NCBI RefSeq assembly: GCF_013409305.1
Contig: NZ_JACBZJ010000001.1
Coordinates: 2,480,001-2,544,000, forward strand
DNA: 64,000 nt
Direction: 5' to 3'
DNA from: Cellulomonas soli
GTDB taxonomy: Bacteria; Actinomycetota; Actinomycetes; Actinomycetales; Cellulomonadaceae
Part shown: positions 19,543 to 29,451 of the stretch, piece after piece
How the letters are laid out: every line of letters starts with the position of its first letter
Position numbering within the stretch: position 1 is the stretch's first letter
Translations under genes and position numbers: made by a program
The notes under the pieces: generated by a model
Told to the model about the DNA's origin: nothing
Databases searched by the model: none
The model's input: only the letters and a program-made list of their open reading frames with translations

Positions 19543-21390
19543 ATGGACGTCCCGGTCGAGCACGACGACGCCGCCGAGCAGGCGCCACCGCCCCGCTCGC
19601 CCGCGACCGCCGGTTCGCCGGAGCCCACGCAGCCCGCCCCGCCCGCCCGGCGGCGCCACCGGCTGCGCACGGCACTGCTCACCGTGACCGTGGTGCTCGG
19701 TGTCGTCGTCGTCGCCCTCGGCTGGGTCGGCTACCGCGCATGGCAGACGGCGCACGCGCTCAAGGACGCCCAGGCGCTCGTCGACACGGTCCAGGACGAG
19801 GTCCGCGCCGGCGACGTGCAGTCGCTCGCCGACGCGGTGCCGCAGATCCAGGCGCTGACCAGGACCGCCCGCGAGTCCTCGGGCGACCCGGTCTGGCGCG
19901 CCGCGGAGGTCCTGCCCGTCCTCGGCACCCAGCTGCGCGCGGTGCGCACGGTGTCCTCCTCGCTCGACGACGTGGCCGTCGGGGTCCTCCCGGCGGTCGC
20001 CTCGCTCGGCACCGCGCTCGACGGCCGCGAGGCGGACGAGGAGCGCGGGCGCCTCGTGCTGGCCCAGCTCGTCGAGGTCGCCCCCGGGCTCGTCGACGCC
20101 TCGGTGACCGCGCGCAGCGCCGCCGACGACGTCGCGGCCATCGACACCGACGGCCTGCTCGGTCCGCTCGTCGACCCGGTGACCAGGGCGCGCGACGCGC
20201 TCGAGGAGGCTGCCACCGCGCTCGAGGGAGGAGCCGGTGTCGCGTCCCTGCTGCCGGCGATGCTCGGCTCCGACGAGCCGCGCACGTACCTGCTGCTCTC
20301 GCTCAACTCCGCCGAGCTGCGCTCCGGCGGCGGGATCGTCGGTGCGGTCGTCGTCCTGCAGGCCCAGGGCGGGCGGCTCGAGCTCAGGGGCCAGCTGAGC
20401 ACGGCCGACCTCCCCGGGCTGGACGAGCCCGTGCTGCCGCTGTCCGACGCCGAGCTCACGGTCGACACCGCGCGGCTCGGCCGCTGGGTGCAGGACGCCA
20501 CGATGACCCCGGACTTCCCGCGCACCGCCGAGCTCGTCGCGGCCCGGTGGGAGCAGCAGACGGGTGGCACGGTCGACGGCGTGATCGCCGCGGACCCGGT
20601 CGCGGTGTCCTACCTGCTGGGTGCCACGGGGCCGATCGGTGCGCCCGACGGCAGCACGCTCGACGCGGGCGGTGTCGTGGCCGCCCTGCTGCACGACAGC
20701 TACCTCACCTACCCGGACGCGGGCGATGCCGACCGGTACTACGCAGGCGTGGCGAGCGCGATCTTCGGTGCGGTCACCGCGGGCAAGGGTGACGTGGGTG
20801 CGCTGGGCCAGGCCCTCGTGCGCGCCGGCGAGGAGGGACGGCTGCGCATGTGGTCGGCGCACCCCGACGAGCAGGACCGGATCCTGGGCACGGACTTCGC
20901 CGGCGCGTTCCTGTCCGAGCAGAGCGCCGACGAGGTCGGCGTGTTCCTCAACGACGGCACGCCGGGCAAGCTCGACTACTTCCTTCAGGTCCAGGTGAGC
21001 GTCGAGGACCTGCAGTGCGACGGGCCCGACCCGACCGCCCAGGTCCGCGTCTCGCTCAGCTACGACCCGCCCGCCGACATCGCGACCTACCCGGACTACG
21101 TCATCGGCGCGCACCGCGAGGGTCGGCCCGACGGGTGGGTCGACACGAACCTCAACGTCTACGCCCCGGTCGGCGCACCCCTGGGCGCCCTCGAGAAGGA
21201 CGGCGGCTGGGTGTCGGGCACGTCGGCGACCCTCGACGGCCGAGCCGTGCAGGTCGTGCGGTCGTCCCTCGACCCTGGGCAGAGCGAGTCCTACACGTTC
21301 GCCGTGCCGGTGCGCGACGGCCAGGTCGTGGTCCGCACGACCCCGACGGTGGGGTCGCCGGGCTCGGTCGTCGCGTCCTGCGCCCCCTGA
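19543..21390 (+). CDS. DUF4012 domain membrane-anchored protein
   Basis: This 615-residue protein has a Pro-rich cytoplasmic N-terminus, one membrane helix at about 46-66 (ALLTVTVVLGVVVVALGWVG), and a long extracytoplasmic part. A helical stretch with Ala/Asp/Val repeats (residues 70-230) leads into the DUF4012 core with TYLLLSLNSAELRSGGGIVG and VIAADPVAVSYLLG. DUF4012 proteins are related to the LytR-CpsA-Psr fold and are often found with polysaccharide or wall-polymer genes, but no activity is established. The ugd gene 2 kb away is compatible with that setting, and nothing in the immediate flanks is more specific. Confidence 0.88.
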   Translation: MDVPVEHDDAAEQAPPPRSPATAGSPEPTQPAPPARRRHRLRTALLTVTVVLGVVVVALGWVGYRAWQTAHALKDAQALVDTVQDEVRAGDVQSLADAVPQIQALTRTARESSGDPVWRAAEVLPVLGTQLRAVRTVSSSLDDVAVGVLPAVASLGTALDGREADEERGRLVLAQLVEVAPGLVDASVTARSAADDVAAIDTDGLLGPLVDPVTRARDALEEAATALEGGAGVASLLPAMLGSDEPRTYLLLSLNSAELRSGGGIVGAVVVLQAQGGRLELRGQLSTADLPGLDEPVLPLSDAELTVDTARLGRWVQDATMTPDFPRTAELVAARWEQQTGGTVDGVIAADPVAVSYLLGATGPIGAPDGSTLDAGGVVAALLHDSYLTYPDAGDADRYYAGVASAIFGAVTAGKGDVGALGQALVRAGEEGRLRMWSAHPDEQDRILGTDFAGAFLSEQSADEVGVFLNDGTPGKLDYFLQVQVSVEDLQCDGPDPTAQVRVSLSYDPPADIATYPDYVIGAHREGRPDGWVDTNLNVYAPVGAPLGALEKDGGWVSGTSATLDGRAVQVVRSSLDPGQSESYTFAVPVRDGQVVVRTTPTVGSPGSVVASCAP

Positions 21391-21591
21391 CACGCCGGCC
21401 GACACCTGCGGGGACCCGCCGGCGCCCGCTGGCAGACCTGCGAGGCGATCTCGCCTCGGCGTCGCGATCCGACACGGAGGTGCCCTAGGGACCTTGCCCT
21501 GTCCGAAATCACCCGATAGAGACCGGTTCGGGACCCCCTCGAGGCGCCATGATGGGGTGACATGTCGGAGATGAGAAGTTTGGAGGGTGTC

Positions 21592-22296
21592 ATGAGAGCG
21601 ATCGTGCGTGCGTGCATCGCTGTGCTCGTCGCGGTAGGCGCCGCGACCGCGGCGGCGGCACCCGCCGGCGCGGAGGTCACGCCGTCGCCTGCGCCCTCCT
21701 ACGGGTGCCTGGACCAGAAGGACGGCTACGGGGCTCCGCTGCCCTGCGAGCTCGTCGTCTCCGAACTCACCCCTGTGTGCGTCGCCGACGTGCCGCTGCT
21801 CAACTACGCGGTGCAGGCCATCGGCACGCCCAACACGACGGTGACGCTCACGTTCGTGAACCCCGACGGGCAGAGCGTGGTCTACCCCGACCTGCCGCTC
21901 AGCGGTCAGGTCCGTTGGCCCGGCGCCGTGGTCGGCGCGGACGGCAAGGGCATCGACTGGCCGGGCTGGAAGCAGCTCGCCGACGGGACCTGGATCGAGG
22001 CTGACGACGGCTACGCGTGGGTGCGACCGAACGTCACCGTGAAGCTCCAGGTCAACCCGGAGGCGTCGGTCACCGTGGCCTACCCGCCGTCGACCCCGAC
22101 CTGCCTCACCGGTCCGCCGACCACGGTCGTGCTCGCCGAGAGCCCGGCGGCCAAGTCGTCCGTGGTGACGGCCGTGCTCGCTGCGACGGGCGCTGACGTG
22201 CTGCCGTTCGCGATCGTCGCCGTGGCCCTGCTGGTCGCCGGCGGGACCGCCGTGATCCTGGTGGCCCGGACGCGGTCCCGGAGCGCGCACCGCTGA
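21592..22296 (+). CDS. Secreted surface protein with LAxTG (sortase E type) anchor
   Basis: This 234-residue exported protein has an N-terminal signal peptide (IVRACIAVLVAVGAATAAA, cleavage near PAGAE), a 150-residue Cys-containing external domain (YGCLDQKDGYG, PCELVVSELTPVCV, TPTCLTGPP: four Cys), and a cell-wall sorting signal: LAATGAD, then a hydrophobic helix (VLPFAIVAVALLVAGGTAVIL) and the basic tail RTRSRSAHR. LAxTG is the motif used by class E sortases of high-GC actinobacteria. The start is the ATG at 21592, five bases after TGGAGGG; ATGs at 21562 and 21571 lack a ribosome site. No sortase gene is nearby. The function of the external domain is not recognised. Confidence 0.8.
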   Translation: MRAIVRACIAVLVAVGAATAAAAPAGAEVTPSPAPSYGCLDQKDGYGAPLPCELVVSELTPVCVADVPLLNYAVQAIGTPNTTVTLTFVNPDGQSVVYPDLPLSGQVRWPGAVVGADGKGIDWPGWKQLADGTWIEADDGYAWVRPNVTVKLQVNPEASVTVAYPPSTPTCLTGPPTTVVLAESPAAKSSVVTAVLAATGADVLPFAIVAVALLVAGGTAVILVARTRSRSAHR

Positions 22297-22329
22297 CGCG
22301 CGGCTCCACCCGACGCACGCCGAGCGTCG

Positions 22330-22376
22330 GACGAGGGAAGGCCCCGGGGACCACGTCCTCGGGGCCTTCCCTCGTC
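22330..22376. terminator. Bidirectional terminator
   Basis: A perfect 17-bp inverted repeat (22330-22346 and 22360-22376, 13-base loop) lies between the converging surface-protein and serC genes. It serves both strands. Confidence 0.85.
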
Positions 22377-22423
22377 GTCGCGCCCGGATCGGGCTGGAGC
22401 CGGTCTGGAACGGTCCGGAGCGG

Positions 22424-24375
<1,952 letters not shown>

Positions 24376-24451
24376 CGGACTCCTCACGGCGTGTCGTCGG
24401 CGACGCGCAGGGAATCGTCCCGTGGTGTGCCGACTTGTCCGTGACCGGAGC

Positions 24452-24481
24452 GTGACAATCGCGCAGGGGGTCCTGTACGTT
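24452..24481 (+). promoter_or_regulatory. Candidate promoter of the riboswitch-NlpC/P60 transcript
   Basis: GTGACA (24452-24457) and TACGTT (24476-24481, fits TAnnnT) are separated by 18 bases, about 35 bases ahead of the riboswitch. This is the only pair of good quality in the leader region. Confidence 0.4.
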
Positions 24482-24514
24482 CGTCCTGCTTCCAGGAACC
24501 CTCCTCCGAGAAGC

Positions 24515-24703
24515 CCTCGAGCGGAACGCCGAACCCTGCCGCCGTCCGAGGTCCGCACGAACCGCCGGCAGGGGCGGGGGACCCAATCGCGGGCACCGGG
24601 AAGTTCACGGTGTCCTTGGGGTGAAGTCGCACGACGGCCTCGGCCGGACGGACGACCGGGTGTTCTCCCACCCGAACCCGACAGCTCACCTCGTAGGCGA
24701 TCA
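24515..24703 (+). promoter_or_regulatory. Cyclic di-AMP riboswitch (ydaO-yuaA type)
   Basis: The leader of the NlpC/P60 gene holds the conserved blocks of the ydaO-yuaA class in order: GCCGAACCCTGCC (24528-24540), GGGGGACCCA about 40 bases later, TCCTTGGGGTGAAG near 24612, and the signature CCCGAACCCGACAGCTCACC (24671-24690) followed by TCGTAGGCG. This class binds cyclic di-AMP and in actinobacteria usually turns off wall-hydrolase and Rpf-type genes. The boundaries are approximate. The ribosome site (AGGAGAGG) starts just after the signature, so translation or early termination could be the control point. Confidence 0.88.
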
Positions 24704-24716
24704 GGAGAGGCAACGC

Positions 24717-25475
24717 GTGACCGTGAGTACCATTCGCGCCCGTCATCGTGCGGCGCGGCGTCCTTCGACGCCACTGACCGAGATCGCCAACGCCGCATCG
24801 GAGCAGATGGGCACGGTGGGTCGCCGGACGGCGGTCGTCGCCGCCGCCTCGGGTCTGGCCGTGACGATGCTCGGCGCCCCCGCCTCCGCGGCGAACCAGG
24901 GTGAGGCGGCCGGATCGCTTCCCGCCGTCGACACCACCTCGCTGACCGCCTCCGCGCGTGCCGTCCTCGAGACCGCGCCCGTCGTGACGGCGCCCGCCGA
25001 GGTCTCGTGGAGCTTCGACACCCCGACCGTCACCGCGGTGAAGCCTGTCGTCAAGGCGGCGACCACCCGCACGACGACCACGGCGGCCTCGCGCAGCGAG
25101 ACCCGGACGGCCGTCGCCAACAGCCCGATCCCGCAGTCGGTCGCAGGCAACGCGGTCCTCGAGATCGCCGCCCGCTACGTGGGCACCCCGTACGTCTCGG
25201 GCGGGACGACCCCCGACGGCTTCGACTGCTCGGGCTTCGTCTCCTACGTGTACGGCCAGCTGGGCATCTCGCTGCCGCACTCCTCGAGCGCGTACCTGTC
25301 GGTCGGCACGATCGTCTCGGCGGCCGACGCGCTGCCCGGCGACATCATCTGGAGCCCGGGCCACGTCGCGATCTACGCCGGTGGCAACCAGCAGATCGAC
25401 GCGCCCCGGCCGGGCAAGACGGTCCAGTTCCGCGCGATCTGGCAGAGCAGCCCGGTGTTCATCCGCATCGGCTGA
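24717..25475 (+). CDS. Secreted NlpC/P60 peptidoglycan hydrolase
   Basis: This 252-residue product starts at the GTG at 24717, seven bases after AGGAGAGG. The N-terminus has a basic stretch then an export signal (TAVVAAASGLAVTMLGAPASA). A Thr/Ala/Val-rich linker (about 65-135) leads to the C-terminal NlpC/P60 domain with the catalytic Cys in GFDCSGFVSYVYG, His in SPGHVAIYAGG and a likely third polar residue in QQIDAPRPG. The enzyme probably cuts D-Glu/meso-Dap-type bonds of peptidoglycan and acts outside the cell in growth or separation. Control by the cyclic di-AMP riboswitch upstream fits the family. It is monocistronic. Confidence 0.9.
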   Translation: MTVSTIRARHRAARRPSTPLTEIANAASEQMGTVGRRTAVVAAASGLAVTMLGAPASAANQGEAAGSLPAVDTTSLTASARAVLETAPVVTAPAEVSWSFDTPTVTAVKPVVKAATTRTTTTAASRSETRTAVANSPIPQSVAGNAVLEIAARYVGTPYVSGGTTPDGFDCSGFVSYVYGQLGISLPHSSSAYLSVGTIVSAADALPGDIIWSPGHVAIYAGGNQQIDAPRPGKTVQFRAIWQSSPVFIRIG

Positions 25476-25487
25476 CACCCCGCACCT

Positions 25488-25530
25488 GACGAGGGCCTCG
25501 ACGACCATCCGGTCGCCGGGGCCCTCGGTC
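25488..25530 (+). terminator. Terminator after NlpC/P60 gene
   Basis: Outer arms CGAGGGCC and GGCCCTCG (25490-25497 and 25520-25527) enclose an inner CGACC/GGTCG stem. The structure starts 12 bases after the stop. Confidence 0.7.
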
Positions 25531-25651
25531 GTTGGTGGACCCGTCCAGCCTGCGCAGGCCCGTCGCGTACGCTGGTCGCGCATCACTCAGGTCACGTCGC
25601 TTCGCGGGCCGGCAGCCAGCCGGTCCGACCGCACGAGGTCAGGAGTACGCC

Positions 25652-26170
25652 GTGCTGTCGACCGCTGCCGTCGGGGACGCCCCGACCAGGACGCTGCTGC
25701 TCAACGCCAGCCACGAGCCGCTGTGCATCGTGAGCGTGCACCGCGCGGTGCTGCTCGTCATGACGGGCAAGGCGGTGGTCCTGGAGGCCGACGGGAGCCT
25801 GCACTCCGAGCGGCTCGCGATGCCGCTGCCCGTCGTGCTGTGCCTCAACCGCTACGTCCACGTCCCGGTGCGCCGGCCGGTGCCGCCTACGAGGCGCACG
25901 GTGCTGCAGCGCGACGGCCACCGCTGCGCGTACTGCGGCGGGGGCGCCGACACGGTCGACCACGTGCACCCGCGCTCGCGTGGGGGTCGGCACGAGTGGA
26001 CGAACGTCGTGGCGGCCTGCGTCCGGTGCAACCACCGCAAGGCGGACCGGTTCCTGCACGAGCTCGGCTGGGAGCTGGAGTTCACCCCGCGTGCGCCCCG
26101 CTGGTCGGTGGCGTTCGGTGCGGCGGCCACGCGCGCCGAGCCGTCGTGGTCGCGGTACCTGGTGGCCTGA
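25652..26170 (+). CDS. HNH endonuclease-family protein
   Basis: This 172-residue protein starts at a GTG six bases after GTCAGGAG. The N-terminal half (TLLLNASHEPLCIVSVHRAV) and the C-terminal HNH zinc module (CAYCGGGADTVDHVHPRSRG, then NVVAACVRCNHRKADR, with two CxxC pairs and the DH core) are typical of the stand-alone actinobacterial HNH family. These proteins are widespread single-copy chromosomal genes whose DNA target is not known; they are not necessarily mobile. It lies between two monocistronic genes with no sign of an intron or phage. Confidence 0.88.
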   Translation: MLSTAAVGDAPTRTLLLNASHEPLCIVSVHRAVLLVMTGKAVVLEADGSLHSERLAMPLPVVLCLNRYVHVPVRRPVPPTRRTVLQRDGHRCAYCGGGADTVDHVHPRSRGGRHEWTNVVAACVRCNHRKADRFLHELGWELEFTPRAPRWSVAFGAAATRAEPSWSRYLVA

Positions 26171-26300
26171 GCGCTCGCACCCGCGGCTCCCGGATCCCCA
26201 AGTTCGTGCCAAGGTGGGGGCTGCCGATGGCACAGATCCTCTGCGGAGCAGGCATGATCGGATCAGACGGACGTCGGACGGTCATCATCTGGAGGTACTC

Positions 26301-27233
26301 ATGCCGCGCCCTGTGATCCTCGTGGGGATCGACGGATCGACCGCCGGTCTGCATGCGCTGGACTGGGCTGCTGCCGAGGCCGCGGCTCGCGGGTGGGCCC
26401 TGCGGCTCGTGTGCTGCTACTCGCTGCCGTCGTTCACGGCGGCGTCGCTGGACGGCGGGTACGCCGCCCTGGACGACACGGCGATCCTGGAGGGCGCGAA
26501 GGCCGTGCTGGCCGATGCCGCCGCGCGGGTCGCCGGTCGGGGCCTCGAGGTCACCGCGAACGTCGTCACGGGCGATGCGGCCGGGGTCCTCGTCGACCTC
26601 TCCCGCGAGGCGGGTCTGGCCGTCGTCGGCACGCGCGGTCGGGGCGGGTTCGCCGACCGGCTGCTCGGCACGGTGTCCTCCGCGCTGCCCGCGCACGCGT
26701 ACTGCCCGACCGTCGTGGTCCCGCTGCGCGGGCACGGTCGCGCGTTGCCGGACGAGGAGCAGGTCCCCGACGTGCAGCCGGTGCGCCGGATCGTCGTGGG
26801 GATCGACGGGTCGCCGCAGGCCGAGGCCGCTCTGCGGGTCGCGATCCAGGAGGCGGCGACGTGGGGTGCCGAGCTCACCGCGGTCGCCGGGGTCCCGATC
26901 GGCGCGGGCACGGGAATCCTGGCGTGGCTGCCCGCGTCCGTGGACCACGAGCAGATCCTCGCCGACATCGCCGAGGGCCTGAACGTCGTCGTGGACCGCG
27001 AGCTGGCGGGGCGCACGGACGTCGTGGTCAAGCGTCACGCGCTGGACGGCACGGGTGCCCAGCTGCTCACCGAGTTCTCGCAGGCGACCGACCTGATCGT
27101 GGTCGGCTCGCGCGGGCGTGGAGGGTTCACGGGTCTGCTGCTCGGTTCGACGAGCCAGGCCGTGCTGCACCACGCGGAGTGCGCCGTGATGGTCGTGACG
27201 CACCGGGCGCAGGCCCTGGCCGAGGCTCGCTGA
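26301..27233 (+). CDS. Tandem universal stress protein (two UspA domains)
   Basis: This is a 310-residue cytoplasmic protein made of two UspA domains. Each begins with a strand and DGS (ILVGIDGSTAGLHALDWA; IVVGIDGSPQAEAALRVA) and ends with the ATP-binding signature (GTRGRGGFADRLLGTVSSA; GSRGRGGFTGLLLGSTSQA). Such proteins bind ATP and help survival under hypoxia or starvation; the exact role is not known. The ATG at 26301 follows CTGGAGGTACTC. The 130-base upstream gap probably holds its own promoter. A hairpin ends the transcript. Confidence 0.94.
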   Translation: MPRPVILVGIDGSTAGLHALDWAAAEAAARGWALRLVCCYSLPSFTAASLDGGYAALDDTAILEGAKAVLADAAARVAGRGLEVTANVVTGDAAGVLVDLSREAGLAVVGTRGRGGFADRLLGTVSSALPAHAYCPTVVVPLRGHGRALPDEEQVPDVQPVRRIVVGIDGSPQAEAALRVAIQEAATWGAELTAVAGVPIGAGTGILAWLPASVDHEQILADIAEGLNVVVDRELAGRTDVVVKRHALDGTGAQLLTEFSQATDLIVVGSRGRGGFTGLLLGSTSQAVLHHAECAVMVVTHRAQALAEAR

Positions 27234-27253
27234 CCCCGGGTCGAGTGACGGCG

Positions 27254-27288
27254 GCCCGACCTGCCGCCGAGCGGCGGTGCGGTCGGGC
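27254..27288. terminator. Terminator between converging usp and lrp genes
   Basis: Arms GCCCGACC (27254-27261) and GGTCGGGC (27281-27288) enclose a second stem CCGCC/GGCGG. It lies between two converging genes. Confidence 0.7.
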
Positions 27289-27313
27289 GCCGAGGCGTGC
27301 AGCCGGTCGCAGG

Positions 27314-27817
27314 TCAGCCGGGTGACGAGGCCGGTGCGGGCGGGACGTCGGGTCGGCGGACCAGCGCGGACAGCACGACGGTCGAGCGGGTACGGGCCAC
27401 GAAGGGTTCGGCGGCGAGCCGCTCGACGACGCGCTCGAGGTGCCGCATGTCGGAGGTGCGCACCTGCACGACCAGGTCGACGTCGCCCGTGACGGTGCTC
27501 GCGGTCACGACCTCGGGGTACCGGGCGATCGCCGCCCGCATGGTCGCCGGGCTCGTCGAGCCGTGGCAGAACAGCTCGACGAACGCCTCGGTCTGCCAGC
27601 CGAGGGCTGCCGGGTCCAGCCGGACGGTGAACCCGCGGATCACCCCGCGGTCGAGGAGCCTGTCGACACGTCGCTTGACGGCCGGGGCGGAGAGGGCCAC
27701 GACCTTGCCGATCTCGGCGTAGGTGGCGCGGGCGTCGAGGGCGAGCTCGCGCACGATCGCCGCGTCGAGGGGGTCGAGCGGGTCGGGTGCTGCTGCCAGG
27801 TCGGCGTCGGCGGACAC
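27314..27817 (-). CDS. Lrp/AsnC-family transcriptional regulator
   Basis: This 167-residue regulator has an N-terminal helix-turn-helix (LDAAIVRELALDARATYAEI; VVALSAPAVKRRVDRLLDRG) and a C-terminal RAM/AsnC ligand domain (ASTVTGDVDLVVQVRTSDMR). It starts at a GTG at 27817. In other actinobacteria Lrp-type regulators often adjoin rocD and ddaH; here those genes follow after the CAP gene, so control of arginine/ornithine breakdown is a reasonable inference. It diverges from the CAP-domain gene across a 280-base gap. Confidence 0.92.
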   Translation of the reverse strand: MSADADLAAAPDPLDPLDAAIVRELALDARATYAEIGKVVALSAPAVKRRVDRLLDRGVIRGFTVRLDPAALGWQTEAFVELFCHGSTSPATMRAAIARYPEVVTASTVTGDVDLVVQVRTSDMRHLERVVERLAAEPFVARTRSTVVLSALVRRPDVPPAPASSPG

Positions 27818-27900
27818 GGACTCATCCTTGCGTACCCCTCACGGGCCCTGTGCACCTCTCGGGGAGCCCTGCGGACCCCTGCGCCGAACGGGTGAATCGC

Positions 27901-27912
27901 GCACGTTCGTGC
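27901..27912. promoter_or_regulatory. Small palindrome in lrp/CAP divergent region
   Basis: GCACGTTCGTGC (5-bp arms around TT) lies in the 280-base gap between the divergent lrp and CAP-protein genes, 84 bases from the lrp start. It is a possible autoregulatory site. Nothing else is recognised in the gap. Confidence 0.3.
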
Positions 27913-28097
27913 AACTGCCCTGGTCAGGCGTTCACCGAAGCAGACATATGCGCCCTAAAGAACCCACACAGGGTGCCGATGTGGTGGGTGAGGACGTCCC
28001 CGCGGCACCCTCGGAACGCACTGCCCCGGGCGTCGACGGCGGATCGGGGAGCACCGCGAGGTGTCTCCCAGGGGCAGCCCACCGACGAGGAGCCGAC

Positions 28098-29345
28098 ATG
28101 ACGGACATGCTCGACACGGATCGCCTGCCGCAGCCGCACACGCGGACGGACGCGACGCCGACGGCGACGGGCTCGCCGACCATCCCCACCCAGCGTGTCG
28201 AGCTGCCCACCCCGGCAGCCCCCGCGGAGCCCGTCGCGCAGCCGCTGCCCGTCGAGCTGCCGACCCAGCGTCAGGGTGCACCGGCTGCCGCGACCGAGGT
28301 CCAGGAGGCCCCGCGGCCGACCCGCTCGGACCTGCGCGCTCCCGAGGCGCCGAGCCGCCGGCCGGTGCTGCGCACGGTGCTCGTCAGTGCCTCGATCGTC
28401 GTGCTGCTCGGCGCGCTGGTCGGCGGGCTGGTCCTCAAGGCGCAGGCCGATGCCCGCGCCGCCGAGCTGGCCCGGGCCCAGGCGCGCGTGGCCGCGGTCG
28501 TCGCGGCGCACGCGCAGGACGTGGCCTTCCAGTCCGCCACCGACCAGCGGCTGCAGGTGGCCGCGGGCACGGCCGTGCACGACACGGCGTACGCCCAGGC
28601 CGTGGCCGCGACCGAGCACGCGACGGCGACCCTCGCCGCGACCCCGCAGGCCGGCGACGCACCACGGGCCGCCGTCCAGCAGTCGATGGACGCGATCGCG
28701 GCGGCCGTCGCCGCCGGTGAGCTGAACCCGGCAGGCGTCCGGACGCTCGTGGCAGGCCTGGCCGCACCCGAGAAGGCCGCGACCGACGCGCAGGTGGCGT
28801 GGCAGGCGGCCGAGGACGCGCGGATCGCAGCCGAGAAGGCGGCAGCTGAGAAGGCCGCGGCCGAGCAGGCAGCCGCTGCGGCGGCACGTCGCTCGACGGG
28901 GACCAGGTCGACCTCCACGAGGGCGACGACGTCGTCCGGCACGTCGAGCGCCGGTGCCGCAGCGGCGCCGGCCGTGTCCGGTGTCCCCGCCGGGGGGCTC
29001 GTGTGCCAGGGCGCCGGCGGTTCGGGCGCAGGCGAGTCCAGCGTCGGGGCGATCGGCGAGGCGATCAACGCCTACCGTGCCTCGGCAGGGCTGCCGACGC
29101 TGTCGGTCGTGCGGTCCGGCTCGCTCGTGCAGCACGCGGTCACGATGGCGAACACCGGTGGCATCTGGCACTCGGGCGGCGACAACATCGTCGGCTGCTC
29201 GAACGGCGGCCTGGGCTCGCTGATGTCCGGGTGGAAGAACTCGGCCCCGCACAACGCCCAGATGCTCCGGACGGACGTCTCGACGATGTACGTGGGCGGG
29301 GCCTCGCTCAACGGCTTCCTGTTCGGCGCGGTGCTCTTCAAGTAG
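28098..29345 (+). CDS. Membrane-anchored CAP/SCP-domain protein
   Basis: This is a 415-residue protein. A Pro/Thr-rich cytoplasmic N-terminus of about 95 residues is followed by one membrane helix (VLVSASIVVLLGALVGGLVL) and a long Ala-rich helical or coiled-coil stalk with repeats of AAEKAAAEKAAAEQ. After a Ser/Thr linker comes a C-terminal CAP domain (AINAYRASAGLPTLSVVRSG; GGIWHSGGDNIVGCSNGG; MLRTDVSTMYVGGASLNG). Bacterial CAP proteins are extracellular and mostly uncharacterised; protease, lipid-binding and wall-binding roles have been proposed. The ATG at 28098 follows GAGGAG by five bases. The stalk suggests that the domain is held out into the wall. Confidence 0.85.
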   Translation: MTDMLDTDRLPQPHTRTDATPTATGSPTIPTQRVELPTPAAPAEPVAQPLPVELPTQRQGAPAAATEVQEAPRPTRSDLRAPEAPSRRPVLRTVLVSASIVVLLGALVGGLVLKAQADARAAELARAQARVAAVVAAHAQDVAFQSATDQRLQVAAGTAVHDTAYAQAVAATEHATATLAATPQAGDAPRAAVQQSMDAIAAAVAAGELNPAGVRTLVAGLAAPEKAATDAQVAWQAAEDARIAAEKAAAEKAAAEQAAAAAARRSTGTRSTSTRATTSSGTSSAGAAAAPAVSGVPAGGLVCQGAGGSGAGESSVGAIGEAINAYRASAGLPTLSVVRSGSLVQHAVTMANTGGIWHSGGDNIVGCSNGGLGSLMSGWKNSAPHNAQMLRTDVSTMYVGGASLNGFLFGAVLFK

Positions 29346-29358
29346 CACCTGCCCGAGC

Positions 29359-29403
29359 ACGACGAGGCCCGCGGACACATCACCTGTCCGGGGGCCTCGT
29401 CGT
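29359..29403. terminator. Bidirectional terminator between CAP gene and rocD
   Basis: A perfect 12-bp stem (ACGACGAGGCCC and GGGCCTCGTCGT) encloses a second stem CGGACA/TGTCCG. It lies 13 bases after the CAP stop and 48 bases from the rocD stop on the other strand. Confidence 0.8.
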
Positions 29404-29451
29404 TCCGGGAAGGGAAGTCCGGGAGGGGAAGGGCCGTCCGAGCCGGACGGC

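Noticed and set aside
19174..22290. Very long minus-strand open frame of over 1,000 codons opposite the MFS tail, DUF4012 and surface-protein genes
   Set aside because: Its composition is Arg/Gly/His-rich and low in hydrophobic order, as expected for the antisense of high-GC coding DNA. The plus-strand proteins have recognisable domains and ribosome sites.
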